Assembly: GCA_016705685.1 (NCBI GenBank)
Contig: JADJLB010000012.1
Coordinates: 124,001 to 188,000 of the forward strand
Source: Propionivibrio sp.
GTDB taxonomy: Bacteria; Pseudomonadota; Gammaproteobacteria; Burkholderiales; Rhodocyclaceae
Length of the DNA: 64,000 bases
Reading direction: 5' to 3'
This document shows positions 19,335-30,987 of the stretch, in pieces (the first letter of the stretch is position 1; the number at the start of each line of letters is the position of its first letter). The notes under the pieces are model-generated. The model was not told the DNA's origin and did not search any database. It worked only from the letters and a program-made list of their open reading frames with translations. The position numbers were made by a program, and so were the translations under genes.

Positions 19335-21428
19335 ATGCCTGCCTCTGACGCAATCAAAGCACCGGAAACCCTATGGCTGAAGGCCCAATACGGCGGGACT
19401 ATTTTCCTTAGCGCGTTCCTTCTGTTTCAGGTCCAGCCAGTCATGGGCAAGATGATCCTCCCGTGGTACGGGGGTGCGGCATCGGTCTGGACGACCTGTC
19501 TGCTGTTCTTTCAGTCGATGCTGCTATTGGGCTACATCTATACCCATTTCCTTGTGCGCCGACTTTCACCCAGGCCGCAGGCTGTCTTGCACATTGCTCT
19601 GCTCGCGCTTGCCGTGGCGATGCTTCCGATCTCACCAAATCTGACATGGAAGCCCCTGGGAAATTACAGCCCGAGCCTTCATCTGCTTGGGGTTCTTGCC
19701 TTGAGCGTGGGACTGCCCTATTTCGTTCTATCCACCACGGGTCCGCTGGTCCAAGTCTGGTTTTCACGAGAACGGCCGGGTACCTTGCCTTATCGGCTCT
19801 TTGCACTTTCCAATGTTGGCTCGATGATTGGTTTGTTGAGCTACCCCTTCGCCATCGAGCCCGTTTCGAGTATTTCCGAGCAGTCGTCCGGATGGTCATT
19901 TGGTTTCATTTCTTTCGCTTTGTTGTGCGGATCGCTCGCTTGGCGTGGGTCGAAGCGCGCTTCTCTGGCGTCGAACGCGGTCCAACCTCAGCACCCATCC
20001 GCTCCGCCGAGTCTGATGACCCAGCTAACCTGGGTATTCCTGGCGGCGTGTCCGTCCTTGCTTCTGGTGTCCTTGACGAGTCATCTAACTCGTGATGTCG
20101 CGCCGATACCCATGCTGTGGATCGCTCCTCTCACCATTTACCTGCTGAGCTTCAGCATCAGCTTCGACCATCGCCGATGGTACAAGCGCATCGTATTCGC
20201 CCCTCTATTGATCATCGCGGTGGTCGCTGTGTGCTATTTGGCGGCGGTCGACTTTGGGGATCTCGATATCAAGATCGTGGTTTCGGCGTACTTGCTTGCT
20301 TTCTTTGTTTTTTCCATGGTCTGTCACGGCGAACTGGCCCGTCTGGCACCACCGACGGATCACCTGACGACTTTCTACCTGTTGATCGCCGGAGGGGGGA
20401 CACTCGGCGGGTTGTTTGTAGCGATCTTGGCGCCGCAAGTATTCTCCGGCGACTACGAATTCCAAATCGGCGTGGTCTTGACCATTGCTGTGGCGTCAGT
20501 CGTGTACGCATACGATCGGCAGCGAGGCGCGATGCGTTACGTGAAATATCCTCGCACCTTGATCTTGCTGACCGGAATGTGTGCAGCGATTGGCTCGGGT
20601 TACATCTTCGTGAGCAGCGAAATGCAACGGCGCAACGACACGTTACTGGCATCGCGCAATTTCTATGGCTCCCTGCGTGTCGACCATGATGGATCGGAGA
20701 ACGATCTGAAAGTCACCTTGATGCACGGAGTGATCGTCCATGGCGCGCAATTCGTTGACCCTGACCGATTGCACTGGCCAACAACCTACTATGGCGAATC
20801 GAGCGGTATTGGCATTACGCTAAATTACTTTAACAAGCGCTTGCCTGTGGTGCGAGTCGGGGTTATCGGGCTCGGGGCAGGCACCATCGCCAGCTATGGT
20901 CGCACAGGAGATCAATATCGGTTCTATGAGATCAATCCTGCTGTTCAGGGCATTGCCCATTCGTACTTTAGCTTCTTGCGGGATTCTCACGCGGCGGTGA
21001 ATCTGGTCTCTGGCGATGCGCGCCTTTCCCTTGAGCGGGAGGCGCCGCAGCGATTCGATGTACTCGCAATCGATGCCTTCTCCGGAGACTCTATTCCTAT
21101 GCATTTGCTGACTCGAGAGGCGTTTCGGGAATATATCCGGCACATGGCTCCTGGCGGTGTGCTGGCGGTCCATGCTTCCAACCAATACCTGAACCTGGCC
21201 CCCATCGTAATGATGGCGGCCAACGAATTCGGCATGAAGGCCCGTATTGTGACGAGCGAGGCCAATGAAGACCAAGGGGTCGACGCCGCCGATTGGGTAC
21301 TCGTGACGGCGAATCCGCACTTTCTTTCCAATCCCGACGTCAAGGGCGTGGCCAGGACGATTTACGTTCCATCCGGCACCCAGACATGGACTGATGACTT
21401 CAGCAGCATCCTCCCAATCTTGCTATAG
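19335..21428 (+). CDS. Fused MFS-type membrane domain and spermidine synthase-like domain
   Basis: This 697-residue protein begins with about 12 hydrophobic helices (residues about 20-440) and ends with a SpeE-like aminopropyltransferase fold. The latter shows a SAM-type glycine loop (VGVIGLGAGTIASYG), an acidic strand (YRFYEINP) and DAFSGDSIPMHLLT. Proteins of this fusion type are widespread; their substrate is unsettled. The N-terminus FLSAFLLFQVQPVMGKMI is characteristic. It is less GC-biased than neighbours. It stands alone, ahead of the tRNA-Met terminator on the other strand. Confidence 0.88.
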   Translation: MPASDAIKAPETLWLKAQYGGTIFLSAFLLFQVQPVMGKMILPWYGGAASVWTTCLLFFQSMLLLGYIYTHFLVRRLSPRPQAVLHIALLALAVAMLPISPNLTWKPLGNYSPSLHLLGVLALSVGLPYFVLSTTGPLVQVWFSRERPGTLPYRLFALSNVGSMIGLLSYPFAIEPVSSISEQSSGWSFGFISFALLCGSLAWRGSKRASLASNAVQPQHPSAPPSLMTQLTWVFLAACPSLLLVSLTSHLTRDVAPIPMLWIAPLTIYLLSFSISFDHRRWYKRIVFAPLLIIAVVAVCYLAAVDFGDLDIKIVVSAYLLAFFVFSMVCHGELARLAPPTDHLTTFYLLIAGGGTLGGLFVAILAPQVFSGDYEFQIGVVLTIAVASVVYAYDRQRGAMRYVKYPRTLILLTGMCAAIGSGYIFVSSEMQRRNDTLLASRNFYGSLRVDHDGSENDLKVTLMHGVIVHGAQFVDPDRLHWPTTYYGESSGIGITLNYFNKRLPVVRVGVIGLGAGTIASYGRTGDQYRFYEINPAVQGIAHSYFSFLRDSHAAVNLVSGDARLSLEREAPQRFDVLAIDAFSGDSIPMHLLTREAFREYIRHMAPGGVLAVHASNQYLNLAPIVMMAANEFGMKARIVTSEANEDQGVDAADWVLVTANPHFLSNPDVKGVARTIYVPSGTQTWTDDFSSILPILL

Positions 21429-21581
21429 CAGCGCATGCGCTGAACGTGCGATGACCCGCCACAGGTCAAATGGAGCAAAGAGTGGATTCGGAGTGCTGGC
21501 GGCCAAGAAGATGGGGTGTTCGTCGGACGGGTCGGCACCGCATCGCTACCCGGGGCAGCGCCAATGCGGGTACGACAAGCA

Positions 21582-21616
21582 GAAAAAAGCCCAACCGATA
21601 AGGGTCAGGCTTTTTC
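21582..21616 (-). terminator. Rho-independent terminator of tRNA-Met
   Basis: On the minus strand AAAAAGCC pairs with GGCTTTTTT around an internal partly paired loop, 4 nt after the tRNA end. The T-run is on the tRNA transcript's 3' side. The symmetric A-run could also stop transcription from the plus strand gene ending at 21428. Confidence 0.8.
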
Positions 21617-21619
21617 AAT

Positions 21620-21696
21620 TGGTGGTGATGGGCAGAATTGAACTGCCGACCTATGGGTTATGAATCCATCGCTCTAACCAACTGAGCTACATCACC
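21620..21696 (-). tRNA. tRNA-Met (anticodon CAT)
   Basis: The reverse complement folds as a 77-nt cloverleaf: acceptor GGTGATG/CATCACC, D-loop AGCTCAGTTGGTTAGAGC, anticodon loop TTCATAA, and T-arm GGCAGTTCAATTCTGCC. The CCA end is encoded. The sequence resembles elongator tRNA-Met rather than initiator (the acceptor starts with a paired G). A CAT-bearing tRNA-Ile2 cannot be fully excluded by eye. Confidence 0.95.
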
Positions 21697-21786
21697 GGGA
21701 AGGGCGCGAGATTATACGGTTCGGCACGGGATGCGGTCAAGTTTTTACGGCCACACAAGGCACCCAAGCTTGACTATAATGGGGCC

Positions 21787-22143
21787 ATGCCGATTCCCGC
21801 CTCACTCATCGCCTCGATTGTCAGCGCCATCATCGAAACTGCGGCGCAAAGCCCTACGAGGGATCCCTCGCAATACGAGATTTATGCCACGACCCGCACG
21901 TTGCCGCCGGAGGCCAAGACGGGCGTCATGCTGCCGCCATTGGGGGATGGCCTCGTCGTGATCAACGGCCAGCCGATGCGGCTGGCGCCGACCGCCCAGT
22001 TTCGCAGCGAGCGCAATCTCATCGTCATGACCATGAGCATCCAGAAGCCGTCCGAGGTCGTTTACCTCACCGATACCTCCGGTGCGATATACCGCGTATG
22101 GATGCTCAGCCTGTCCGAATCTTCAGCTCATCAAAAAAACTGA
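21787..22143 (+). CDS. Small protein of unknown function upstream of miaB
   Basis: This 118-residue protein has a weakly hydrophobic start ([16 protein letters not shown]) and a beta-rich remainder ([37 protein letters not shown]). It could be a small beta-sheet protein; no family recognised. TATAAT lies at 21775-21780, only 6 bp before the ATG. If that is the -10 box, the mRNA would be nearly leaderless. It ends 8 bp before the miaB start, so it may lead the miaB operon. Confidence 0.65.
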   Translation: MPIPASLIASIVSAIIETAAQSPTRDPSQYEIYATTRTLPPEAKTGVMLPPLGDGLVVINGQPMRLAPTAQFRSERNLIVMTMSIQKPSEVVYLTDTSGAIYRVWMLSLSESSAHQKN

Positions 22144-22151
22144 TCCGCAAT

Positions 22152-23495
22152 ATGCCAAAAAAACTGTTCATCCGCACCTTCGGGTGCCAGATGAACGAGT
22201 ACGACTCGGACAAAATGGCCGATGTGCTCGCTGCCTCTGAAGACATCGTCAAGACCGACAACCCTGAAGATGCGGATATCATCCTGTTCAACACCTGTTC
22301 GGTGCGCGAAAAGGCGCAGGAGCGTGTTTTTCACGACCTCGGCCGGGTGCGCCTGCTCAAGCGGACCAAGCCCGATCTGGTGATCGGCGTTGGCGGTTGC
22401 GTCGCCAGCCAGGAGGGAGCCGCCATCATCGCCCGGGCGCCTTATGTTGATATCGTTTTCGGCCCGCAGACCCTGCATCGCCTGCCGCAATTGATTGCTG
22501 ACAAGCGGCGTCTTGGCCGATCGCAAGTCGATATCTCCTTCCCGGAAATCGAGAAATTCGACCGGTTGCCACCGGCCAAGGTTGACGGCGCGTCGGCTTT
22601 CGTCTCGATCATGGAGGGTTGCAGCAAGTACTGCACCTTCTGCATCGTTCCCTACACGCGCGGCGAGGAAGTCTCGCGCCCCTTCGACGACGTCCTGACC
22701 GAAGTGGCCGGTCTGGCCGCGCAGGGTGTCAAGGAAATCACGCTGCTCGGGCAGAACGTCAATGCCTACCGTGGGGCAATGGCGGCGGGCAACGATCATT
22801 CCGGCGACACCGCGGACCTGGCCTTGCTTATCGAATATATCGCCGAAATTCCGGGCATTGAACGAATCCGCTTTACGACCTCGCATCCGCGCGAAGTCAC
22901 GCCGCGGCTGATCGAGGCTTTCGCCACCGTGCCCAAACTGGTTTCGCATCTGCACCTGCCGGTGCAATCGGGCTCGGATCGCGTGCTGGCGGCGATGAAG
23001 CGCGGCCACACGGCGATCGAATACAAAAGCCTGGTACGGAAACTGCGCACCGCGCGCCCCGATTTATCCCTGTCTTCCGACTTCATCGTCGGCTTTCCCG
23101 GTGAAACTGCCGAAGATTTCGAGAAGACCATGAAGCTGATCGATGCCGTCGGTTTCGACGCCTCCTTTTCTTTTCTTTACAGCTCCCGACCCGGCACGCC
23201 GGCCGCCGAACTGCACGACGACACGCCGCACGCGCTTCGTCTCGAACGATTGATGCGCCTGCAAAAGCGCATCGAAGAACTTTCGCAAAGCGTCTCGCAA
23301 TCGATGGTCGGCAGCGTCCAGCGCGTGCTGGTCGAAGGCCAGTCGAAAAAGGACAAGACCGAATTGGCCGGGCGTACCGATAACAACCGCATCGTCAATT
23401 TCATCGGCGATCCCCGGCTGATGCACAGTTTCGTCGACCTGAGCATCAGCTCCGCCATGCCGCATTCGCTGCGAGGCGAAATGTTGCCCGCCTGA
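22152..23495 (+). CDS. miaB: tRNA-2-methylthio-N6-dimethylallyladenosine synthase MiaB
   Basis: MiaB inserts a methylthio group at tRNA position A37 using two [4Fe-4S] clusters. The N-terminal UPF0004 domain carries [23 protein letters not shown] and GGCVASQEG; the radical SAM motif is [22 protein letters not shown]-like C-terminal segment follows. I use the ATG at 22152 ([11 protein letters not shown], 447 residues); the frame is open from 22098 within the preceding gene. The next gene, phoH-like, starts within 20 bp, the usual betaproteobacterial order. Confidence 0.96.
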   Translation: MPKKLFIRTFGCQMNEYDSDKMADVLAASEDIVKTDNPEDADIILFNTCSVREKAQERVFHDLGRVRLLKRTKPDLVIGVGGCVASQEGAAIIARAPYVDIVFGPQTLHRLPQLIADKRRLGRSQVDISFPEIEKFDRLPPAKVDGASAFVSIMEGCSKYCTFCIVPYTRGEEVSRPFDDVLTEVAGLAAQGVKEITLLGQNVNAYRGAMAAGNDHSGDTADLALLIEYIAEIPGIERIRFTTSHPREVTPRLIEAFATVPKLVSHLHLPVQSGSDRVLAAMKRGHTAIEYKSLVRKLRTARPDLSLSSDFIVGFPGETAEDFEKTMKLIDAVGFDASFSFLYSSRPGTPAAELHDDTPHALRLERLMRLQKRIEELSQSVSQSMVGSVQRVLVEGQSKKDKTELAGRTDNNRIVNFIGDPRLMHSFVDLSISSAMPHSLRGEMLPA

Positions 23496-23496
23496 A

Positions 23497-24504
23497 ATGC
23501 AGCGTTCCAGGATCATGAATAGCAAAGCCACGGCAAAACCCCGAACCATCGAGCTGTTGCTCTCGCCCGTCAACAACAGCCAACTCGCCAATCTGTGCGG
23601 TGCGCTCGACGAAAACCTGCGCCAGATCGAAACCGCACTCGATGTTTCCATCGCTCGTCGCGGCGAGCGTTTCACGCTGCGCGGCGAAGCGATACAAACG
23701 GCGCGCGCCGCCGAAGCGCTGCAAAAGTTCTACGCGCTGGCCAAGGATTCCCTGTCGGTCGATGAAATCCAGCTCGGCCTGATCGAACTGATCAACCGGC
23801 CGGCACGCAAAGATGCGCAGGGCGGCATGCCTTCGCCGGCGCTGATGACCCGCAAGACCGAGCTGCACGGCCGCACGCCGCGCCAAGTCGAATACCTCAG
23901 GCATATTCAGGAACACGACATCACCTTCGGCACCGGCCCGGCCGGCACCGGAAAGACGTATCTGGCCGTGGCGTCAGCAGTCGACGCGATCGAGCGCGAA
24001 CTCGTTCAGCGCATCGTGCTGACACGCCCGGCGGTGGAAGCCGGCGAACGACTCGGCTTCCTGCCCGGCGATCTGGCGCAGAAGATCGACCCCTACCTGC
24101 GGCCACTCTATGACGCTCTCTATGACCTGATGGGTTTTGACCGGGTCGCCAAGCTTTTCGAGCGCGGCGCCATCGAAATTGCGCCGCTGGCCTATATGCG
24201 CGGCCGCACGCTGAATCATGCCTTTATCATCTTGGACGAGGCACAGAACACCACCCCCGAGCAAATGAAGATGTTCCTCACGCGCATCGGCATCGGCGCC
24301 AAGGCGGTAGTCACCGGCGACGTGACGCAGATCGATCTGCAACGTGGACAGAAAAGCGGGCTGATCGAAGCGCGTCAGATTCTCAAGGAAGTGCGCGGCA
24401 TCGCCTTCACCGAGTTCGAGAAAGAGGATGTCGTCCGCCACCCGTTGGTCGCCCGCATCGTATCGGCCTATGAAGCGCACACCCTCGCGATGGAGGGTAA
24501 ATGA
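23497..24504 (+). CDS. PhoH-like ATPase
   Basis: This YbeZ-type P-loop ATPase (335 residues) shows Walker [18 protein letters not shown] and Walker [16 protein letters not shown]. The family is linked to RNA metabolism and works with the endonuclease YbeY, encoded next with an ATGA overlap. Two starts are possible: 23497, immediately after the miaB stop but lacking a ribosome site, or 23515 (MNSKATAKP), with AGGA just before it. Confidence 0.94.
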   Translation: MQRSRIMNSKATAKPRTIELLLSPVNNSQLANLCGALDENLRQIETALDVSIARRGERFTLRGEAIQTARAAEALQKFYALAKDSLSVDEIQLGLIELINRPARKDAQGGMPSPALMTRKTELHGRTPRQVEYLRHIQEHDITFGTGPAGTGKTYLAVASAVDAIERELVQRIVLTRPAVEAGERLGFLPGDLAQKIDPYLRPLYDALYDLMGFDRVAKLFERGAIEIAPLAYMRGRTLNHAFIILDEAQNTTPEQMKMFLTRIGIGAKAVVTGDVTQIDLQRGQKSGLIEARQILKEVRGIAFTEFEKEDVVRHPLVARIVSAYEAHTLAMEGK

Positions 24505-24962
24505 TCAGCAGGCGCCTCAATCTTTGCGTGCAGTATGCCTGCGATCCCAGCGGATTGCCCTTGCGCCCGCTGGTTCGTGCGTGTGCCCGCGCGGCCTTGA
24601 GTGTCGACGGCGCGCGCGGCGGACGCATCACGGTGCGTTTTGTCGGCATCGAGGAAGGTCAGTCGCTCAATCGCCATTTTCGCGGCAAAGACTACGCCAC
24701 CAACGTATTGTCATTCCCCTACGAAACCGAGCCGGTCGTCTGCGGCGACCTGGTCATCTGCGCGCCGGTGGTCGAACATGAGGCGGACGAACAGTCCAAG
24801 GCGCCGGAAGCCCATTTCGCCCATCTGATCGTCCATGGCGTGCTGCACTTGCTCGGCTACGACCACGAAGCCGGCAAGAAGCAGGCTCGCCTGATGGAAA
24901 AGCAGGAGTGCGCCATATTGGCCGAACTCGGATACACGGACCCTTATTGCGGAATCACCTGA
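24501..24962 (+). CDS. ybeY: Endoribonuclease YbeY (rRNA maturation)
   Basis: YbeY is a zinc-dependent single-strand RNase for 16S rRNA processing and ribosome quality control. The zinc-binding motif is intact: [12 protein letters not shown]. Length 153 residues is typical. The start overlaps the phoH-like stop by 4 bp, and the CorC gene begins 3 bp after the stop, so this is one operon. Confidence 0.95.
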   Translation: MISRRLNLCVQYACDPSGLPLRPLVRACARAALSVDGARGGRITVRFVGIEEGQSLNRHFRGKDYATNVLSFPYETEPVVCGDLVICAPVVEHEADEQSKAPEAHFAHLIVHGVLHLLGYDHEAGKKQARLMEKQECAILAELGYTDPYCGIT

Positions 24963-24965
24963 CCT

Positions 24966-25808
24966 ATGGACATCAACCCAGCCAACAAGCGCGGTTTCTT
25001 TGAACGACTGTCCTCGATCCTCGTGCGCGAGCCGGAGGATCGGGAACAACTCGTGGAACTGCTGCATTCAGCCTGTGAACGCAATCTGCTGGACGCCGAC
25101 GCCCTGTCGATTACCGAAGGCGCGCTCGCCGCCTCCGAGATCAGCGTGCGCGATGTGATGGTGCCACGCGCGCAGATGGAGGTTGTCGACATCGACGATC
25201 CACTGAGCGACATCATTGCCCAGGTCAACCGCACGGCGCACTCGCGCTTTCCGGTCATCGACGGCAATCGTGACAATGTCATCGGCCTGCTGCTGGCCAA
25301 GGACTTGTTGCGCTTGCAGACCGTCGTCAAATTCAACCTGCGCGACTGGCTACGCCCGGCCGTATTCATCCCCGAGTCCAAGCGCTTGAACGTTCTGCTG
25401 CGCGAGTTCCGCGTTTCGCACAACCACATGGCGGTGGTGGTCGATGAATACGCTGGCGTGAGCGGTTTGATCACCATCGAAGACGTGCTCGAACAGATCG
25501 TTGGCGACATCGAGGACGAATACGATTTCGACGAAGCCGACGACAACATCCGGCTGGACCAAACCGGCCGCTACCGGGTCAAGGCGCAAACCAGCATCGA
25601 GGATTTCAACACGCACTTCGGCACGAATTTCTCCAATGACGATTGCAATACCGTGGGCGGACTGATTTTGAATCATCTGGGGCGGGTGCCGAAACGCAGC
25701 GAATCGATCGACTTTGGCGGCTTTCATTTCACGGTTCTGCGTGCCGACAGTCGCCGGATCTACACGCTGTTTGTCAGCCCTCTACCGGACGCCAATGCAG
25801 CGGCCTGA
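24966..25808 (+). CDS. CBS-domain protein of the CorC/YbeX family
   Basis: The 280-residue cytoplasmic protein has two CBS modules (about 65-185; VRDVMVPRAQMEVVDIDD, HNHMAVVVDEYAGVSGLI) and a C-terminal CorC_HlyC domain (about 200-275). CorC/YbeX has been linked to Mg/Co efflux and to ribosome function. It sits 3 bp from both ybeY and lnt, the conserved ybeZ-ybeY-ybeX-lnt order. There is no membrane domain, so it is the short form. Confidence 0.93.
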   Translation: MDINPANKRGFFERLSSILVREPEDREQLVELLHSACERNLLDADALSITEGALAASEISVRDVMVPRAQMEVVDIDDPLSDIIAQVNRTAHSRFPVIDGNRDNVIGLLLAKDLLRLQTVVKFNLRDWLRPAVFIPESKRLNVLLREFRVSHNHMAVVVDEYAGVSGLITIEDVLEQIVGDIEDEYDFDEADDNIRLDQTGRYRVKAQTSIEDFNTHFGTNFSNDDCNTVGGLILNHLGRVPKRSESIDFGGFHFTVLRADSRRIYTLFVSPLPDANAAA

Positions 25809-25811
25809 GCC

Positions 25812-27341
25812 GTGCACATCCCGCGCCTGACCATTGCTCTGCTGCTCGGTGCAGCCAGTGTGCTGGCCTTTGCGCCGATGGGCGGGTTCCCGTTGATCTG
25901 GCTGACCCTCGGCGGCCTGTACGCATTGCTTGAACGCACCACGGACGGCACCCGTGGCGCAGCAAGCAACGCCCGAACCGGCGCGCTTCTTGGCGCCGCG
26001 TATGGCTTTGGCCTGTTCATCGTCGGCGTATCCTGGGTCTATGTCAGCCTCAGCGCATTCGGCGGCATGCCCGCCCCCGTGGCGGCACTGGCCACCTTGT
26101 TGTTCTGCGGTGTCCTGTCGATCTTCCCGGCAGTTGCCTGTGCTGTTCATGTTCGTTTTTCCCCGCCGGGATGGTGGCAACGCGGTCTGTTGTTTGCTTC
26201 GTTATGGATGCTCGCCGAATGGCTGCGCGGCTGGGTCCTGACCGGTTTTCCCTGGCTGGCCGCCGGCTATTCGCAGGCGCCACCCAGCCCGCTCGCGGGT
26301 TATGCTCCGGTGCTGGGCATCTATGGCGTAACGCTGATAACGGCATTTCTCGCAACGCTGATCGCCGAGGCAGCCCGGCGCTGGATTTCAGGCAAAGCGG
26401 GATGTGGCACGCCACGGCGCTGGCGTGCGCTGCTGCCGGTGGTCATCGCCGGTCTGCTGCTGGGTGGCGGCGGCTTGCTGCGCGCGGCGCACTGGACTGC
26501 GCCACGCGGTGAGCCGTCCAGCGTTGCCCTGCTGCAAGGCAATGTCGCGCAGGATCTGAAATGGCGACCCGAAAAATTCAGCGAATCGCTGCGTATCTAT
26601 TACCGTCTGGCGCTGGAAAATCCGGCGCAACTGACCGTCCTGCCGGAAACGGCGCTGCCCGCCTTTCTGAGTCAGGTGCCCGGCGAATACCTCGACGAAT
26701 TGAAAAGCCTCGCCGAACGCCAGCACGGCGACATGCTCCTGGGAATTGCCGTCGGTGATTTTGCCAGCTACGCCAATGCGGCCATCAGCCTGGGCCAATC
26801 GACGCGGCAGCGCTACAGCAAGTCGCATCTGGTGCCCTTTGGTGAATTCGTCCCGCCCGGCTTTGTCTGGTTCATGAATCTGGCCCACATCCCGATGTCG
26901 GACTTTACCCCCGGTGCGAAACAACAAACCCCACTGGAGATCGCCGGCCAGAAAGTCGCCGTGAATATCTGCTACGAAGATGCCTTCGGCGAGGAAATCA
27001 TCCGACAATTGCCCGCAGCCACTTTGCTGGTGAACATTTCCAACGTCGCCTGGTTTGGCGACTCGCTGGCCCCGGCGCAACACCTGCAGATCGCCCAGTT
27101 GCGCGCGCTTGAAACGGGTCGCATGATGCTGCGCGCCACCAATACCGGAATGACCGCCATTGTCGCCGCCGACGGTACCGTCATCGGCGCGCTTAAACCT
27201 TTTACCCGTGCGGCATTGCGCGGGGAAGTTCAAGGCTACGTCGGTGCCACCCCCTATGTGCGCTGGGGCAACTGGCCGGCGGTCATCTTGGCCCTGCTGG
27301 TGTCGATTGCTTTCGTCCACCCGCGTAACACGGTATCCTGA
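25812..27341 (+). CDS. lnt: Apolipoprotein N-acyltransferase
   Basis: Lnt adds the third acyl chain to the N-terminal cysteine of lipoproteins in the inner membrane. Six to eight hydrophobic helices cover residues 1-220; a nitrilase domain follows. The Glu-Lys-Cys triad is visible in LPETALPAF, YSKSHLVPFGEF and NICYEDAFGEE. The start is GTG at 25812 (VHIPRLTIALLLG), 3 bp after corC. Length 509 residues is normal. Confidence 0.95.
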   Translation: MHIPRLTIALLLGAASVLAFAPMGGFPLIWLTLGGLYALLERTTDGTRGAASNARTGALLGAAYGFGLFIVGVSWVYVSLSAFGGMPAPVAALATLLFCGVLSIFPAVACAVHVRFSPPGWWQRGLLFASLWMLAEWLRGWVLTGFPWLAAGYSQAPPSPLAGYAPVLGIYGVTLITAFLATLIAEAARRWISGKAGCGTPRRWRALLPVVIAGLLLGGGGLLRAAHWTAPRGEPSSVALLQGNVAQDLKWRPEKFSESLRIYYRLALENPAQLTVLPETALPAFLSQVPGEYLDELKSLAERQHGDMLLGIAVGDFASYANAAISLGQSTRQRYSKSHLVPFGEFVPPGFVWFMNLAHIPMSDFTPGAKQQTPLEIAGQKVAVNICYEDAFGEEIIRQLPAATLLVNISNVAWFGDSLAPAQHLQIAQLRALETGRMMLRATNTGMTAIVAADGTVIGALKPFTRAALRGEVQGYVGATPYVRWGNWPAVILALLVSIAFVHPRNTVS

Positions 27342-27371
27342 ACGGATATCAAATCACCGGAGATTGGCTCC

Positions 27372-27818
27372 ATGGCACTGCTTTCCTGGTCGAACCAGTA
27401 TTTGATCGGCAATGACCTGATCGATGCCGAGCACGAGGAACTGTTCCGTCTGATCAACGACTTTCACACGCTTTGGGTTGAAGCGCGAAATCGTCAGGAT
27501 ATCGCCAAGATCCTGCATCAGCTTATCGTCTACGCCCAGATGCATTTCCAGCATGAAGAAAAGATCATGGAGGACGCCGGCTACCAAATGCTCGCCGAGC
27601 ATCAGAAGATTCACGAATCGATGATCGACAAGATTTTCGAACTGCACGCTTCCTATGCGGAAGGCCATCTTCGACTGGAGATCGAGACCATGAAGTTCGT
27701 CAAGTCCTGGCTGCTTGATCATATCCTGGACCACGATTACCGTTTCCGTAATTATCTGGCGCGCACGCAGAATGCTAGTGGAGAAGCAGCACCACAAACG
27801 GCTGAGGGAAAATCCTGA
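27372..27818 (+). CDS. Bacteriohemerythrin
   Basis: A 148-residue four-helix O2-binding di-iron protein. All seven ligands are in the expected spacing: H21, H58, E62, H77, H81, H117 and D122. Such proteins carry or sense oxygen in microaerophiles and many Rhodocyclales. It starts 30 bp after lnt and may be read from the same transcript. No signalling domain is attached. Confidence 0.95.
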   Translation: MALLSWSNQYLIGNDLIDAEHEELFRLINDFHTLWVEARNRQDIAKILHQLIVYAQMHFQHEEKIMEDAGYQMLAEHQKIHESMIDKIFELHASYAEGHLRLEIETMKFVKSWLLDHILDHDYRFRNYLARTQNASGEAAPQTAEGKS

Positions 27819-27985
27819 AGAATTGCGTTTTCAAGTCTGTGTTCCAAACATCATGCCGCGTCTTCCTTTAGTCGAAAAACACCCGCCGGAACCTCCGTCT
27901 CACACTGTGCAAGTGGCAAAGCGCCTTCAAGTCAGGGGAAAAACCAAGTAAGATCGACCCTTGTTCAGCGCTTACGAAATCATTC

Positions 27986-28887
<902 letters not shown>

Positions 28888-28891
<4 letters not shown>

Positions 28892-30987
28892 ACGGCAGTG
28901 TGCTGATCGAGCTGCGTACCGAGGAACTGCCGCCGAAGGCTTTATCGCTTCTCGGCGAAGCTTTTAAGGACGAAATTTTCAACGGCTTGGTGCGCTACCA
29001 GCTCAGCCAGAGAGTACCGGCAAACGTATCATGGTTCGCCACGCCGCGCAGACTGGCCGTCTCGATTCGTGAAGTCGAGACAACCGCAGCTGACCGCGTC
29101 GAAGAATTGAAACTCATGCCTGTCTCCGTCGCACTCGATGCAAACGGTCAACCGACACAAGCGCTGCTCAAGAAGCTCGAAGCGTCAGGGATCCCGGTTT
29201 CTGAAATCGCCAAGTTTGAGAAGCGCATGGATGGCAAAGCTCAGGCTCTGTTCTATAAGGCAACGGTCAAGGGTGTTGATCTCGACGCAGTGCTCGCTGG
29301 CATCGTCACACAGGCGCTCAAGAAGCTGCCGATCCAGAAGGTCATGCGCTGGGGCGATTCAGAAGACCAGTTCGTACGCCCGGTGCACAGCCTGATCATG
29401 CTGCACGGAAAGCGCGTCGTTCCGGGCAAGGTGCTTGGCCTCACGAGCAGCAACAAGACGCTGGGACACCGCTTCCTTTCTGCGGGCGATATCGTCATTG
29501 CGAACCCCGAAGAGTACGCAGCGAAGCTTGAAGCCGGAAAGGTCATCGCCTCGTTCGCCGAACGGCGCGCGTCGATTGCCGCGCAGCTCGACATCAAGGC
29601 CGCCGAACTGAACGCGCGCCTGAATCCGGCTGAAGGCCTGCTCGATGAAGTCACCTCGCTGGTCGAATGGCCGGTGGTCTATGTCGGCGAGTTTGAAACG
29701 GATTACCTCGAAGTGCCGCAGGAATGCCTGATTCTGACCATGCAACAGAACCAGAAATACTTTCCGCTGCTGGATGGCAACGGCAAGTTGATGAACAAGT
29801 TCCTGATCGTCTCCAACATGCAGGTTGACGACCCGACGAATATCGTCAGCGGCAACGCGCGGGTGGTTCGTCCGCGCCTGTCCGACGCGCAATTCTTTTA
29901 CAACCAGGACCGCAAGCATTCGCTGGCCTCGCGCCTTGACCGTTTGAGCAGCGTCGTCTACCACAACAAGCTCGGTTCAGTGCTGCAACGCGTCGAACGC
30001 CTCGAAGGACTGGCCCAGAAAATTGCCGTTCGACTCGGCGCCAACGCCTCGCTGGCCGCACGCGCCGCACGGCTGGCCAAAGCCGATCTGGTCACCGACA
30101 TGGTCGGCGAATTCCCTGAGTTGCAGGGCATCATGGGGTGCTATTACGCGCTGCACGATGGCGAGGATGCACGGGTTGCCGAGGCCATCCAGAGTCATTA
30201 CCAACCGCGCTTTGCCGGCGACGCCCTGCCCCGCGGCGCCATTGCCTGCGCCACCGCATTGGCCGACAAGCTCGACGCGCTGGCCGGATTCTTCGGCATC
30301 GGCCAGATTCCGACCGGCGACAAGGACCCCTTCGGCCTGCGCCGCGCCGCGCTCGGCATCTTGCGCATCCTGATGGAGTCACCGCTACCCCTCGATCTGC
30401 GAGAGCTTCTTGGCGATGCGGCCGCCGGCTTCGCGCCTGGTCTGCTGAACCTGACCGACGGTTTGCCTGCCGGTCTGGAAGACTTCATCCTCGACCGCCT
30501 GCGCGGCCTGCTCAAGGAAGCGGGACACGCTCAGGATGCGATCGAGGCCGTGCTGGTCCAGCGCCCGACCCGGATCGATCTCGTCCCCGCCCGACTCGAC
30601 GCCGTACGCGCCTTCCTGATCCTGCCCGAAGCGCTGGCGCTGGCTGCGGCGAACAAGCGCATCGGCAACATCCTGAAGAAGAGCGAAGGCGCGACCGGAA
30701 TCAGCTACGCACCCCCCGATGCAGCCCTGCTTCAAGAAGACGCCGAGAAGGCGCTCTACCAGCGGATTCAGGCGATTTCACCGGTGGTCAAAGCGCACGT
30801 CGCCAACGACGCTTATGCCGACGCGCTCAAGGCGCTGGCCTCGGTTCGCCTCGAGGTCGATCTTTTCTTTGACAAGGTGATGGTCAACGTCGATGATTCA
30901 AGTGTGCGGGCCAATCGACTTGGCCTGCTCAAGGCGCTGTTCGACCAACTCAATGCAGTAGCCGATATTTCGAAGCTGGGCGTATGA
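28888..30987 (+). CDS. glyS: Glycyl-tRNA synthetase beta subunit
   Basis: The 699-residue tRNA-binding partner of GlyQ. It begins [14 protein letters not shown], contains the HD-like central region and ends in a DALR-type anticodon-binding domain ([19 protein letters not shown]). I use the ATG at 28888, overlapping the glyQ stop; the longer frame from 28858 lies inside glyQ. Its end overlaps gmhB by 4 bp. Confidence 0.97.
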
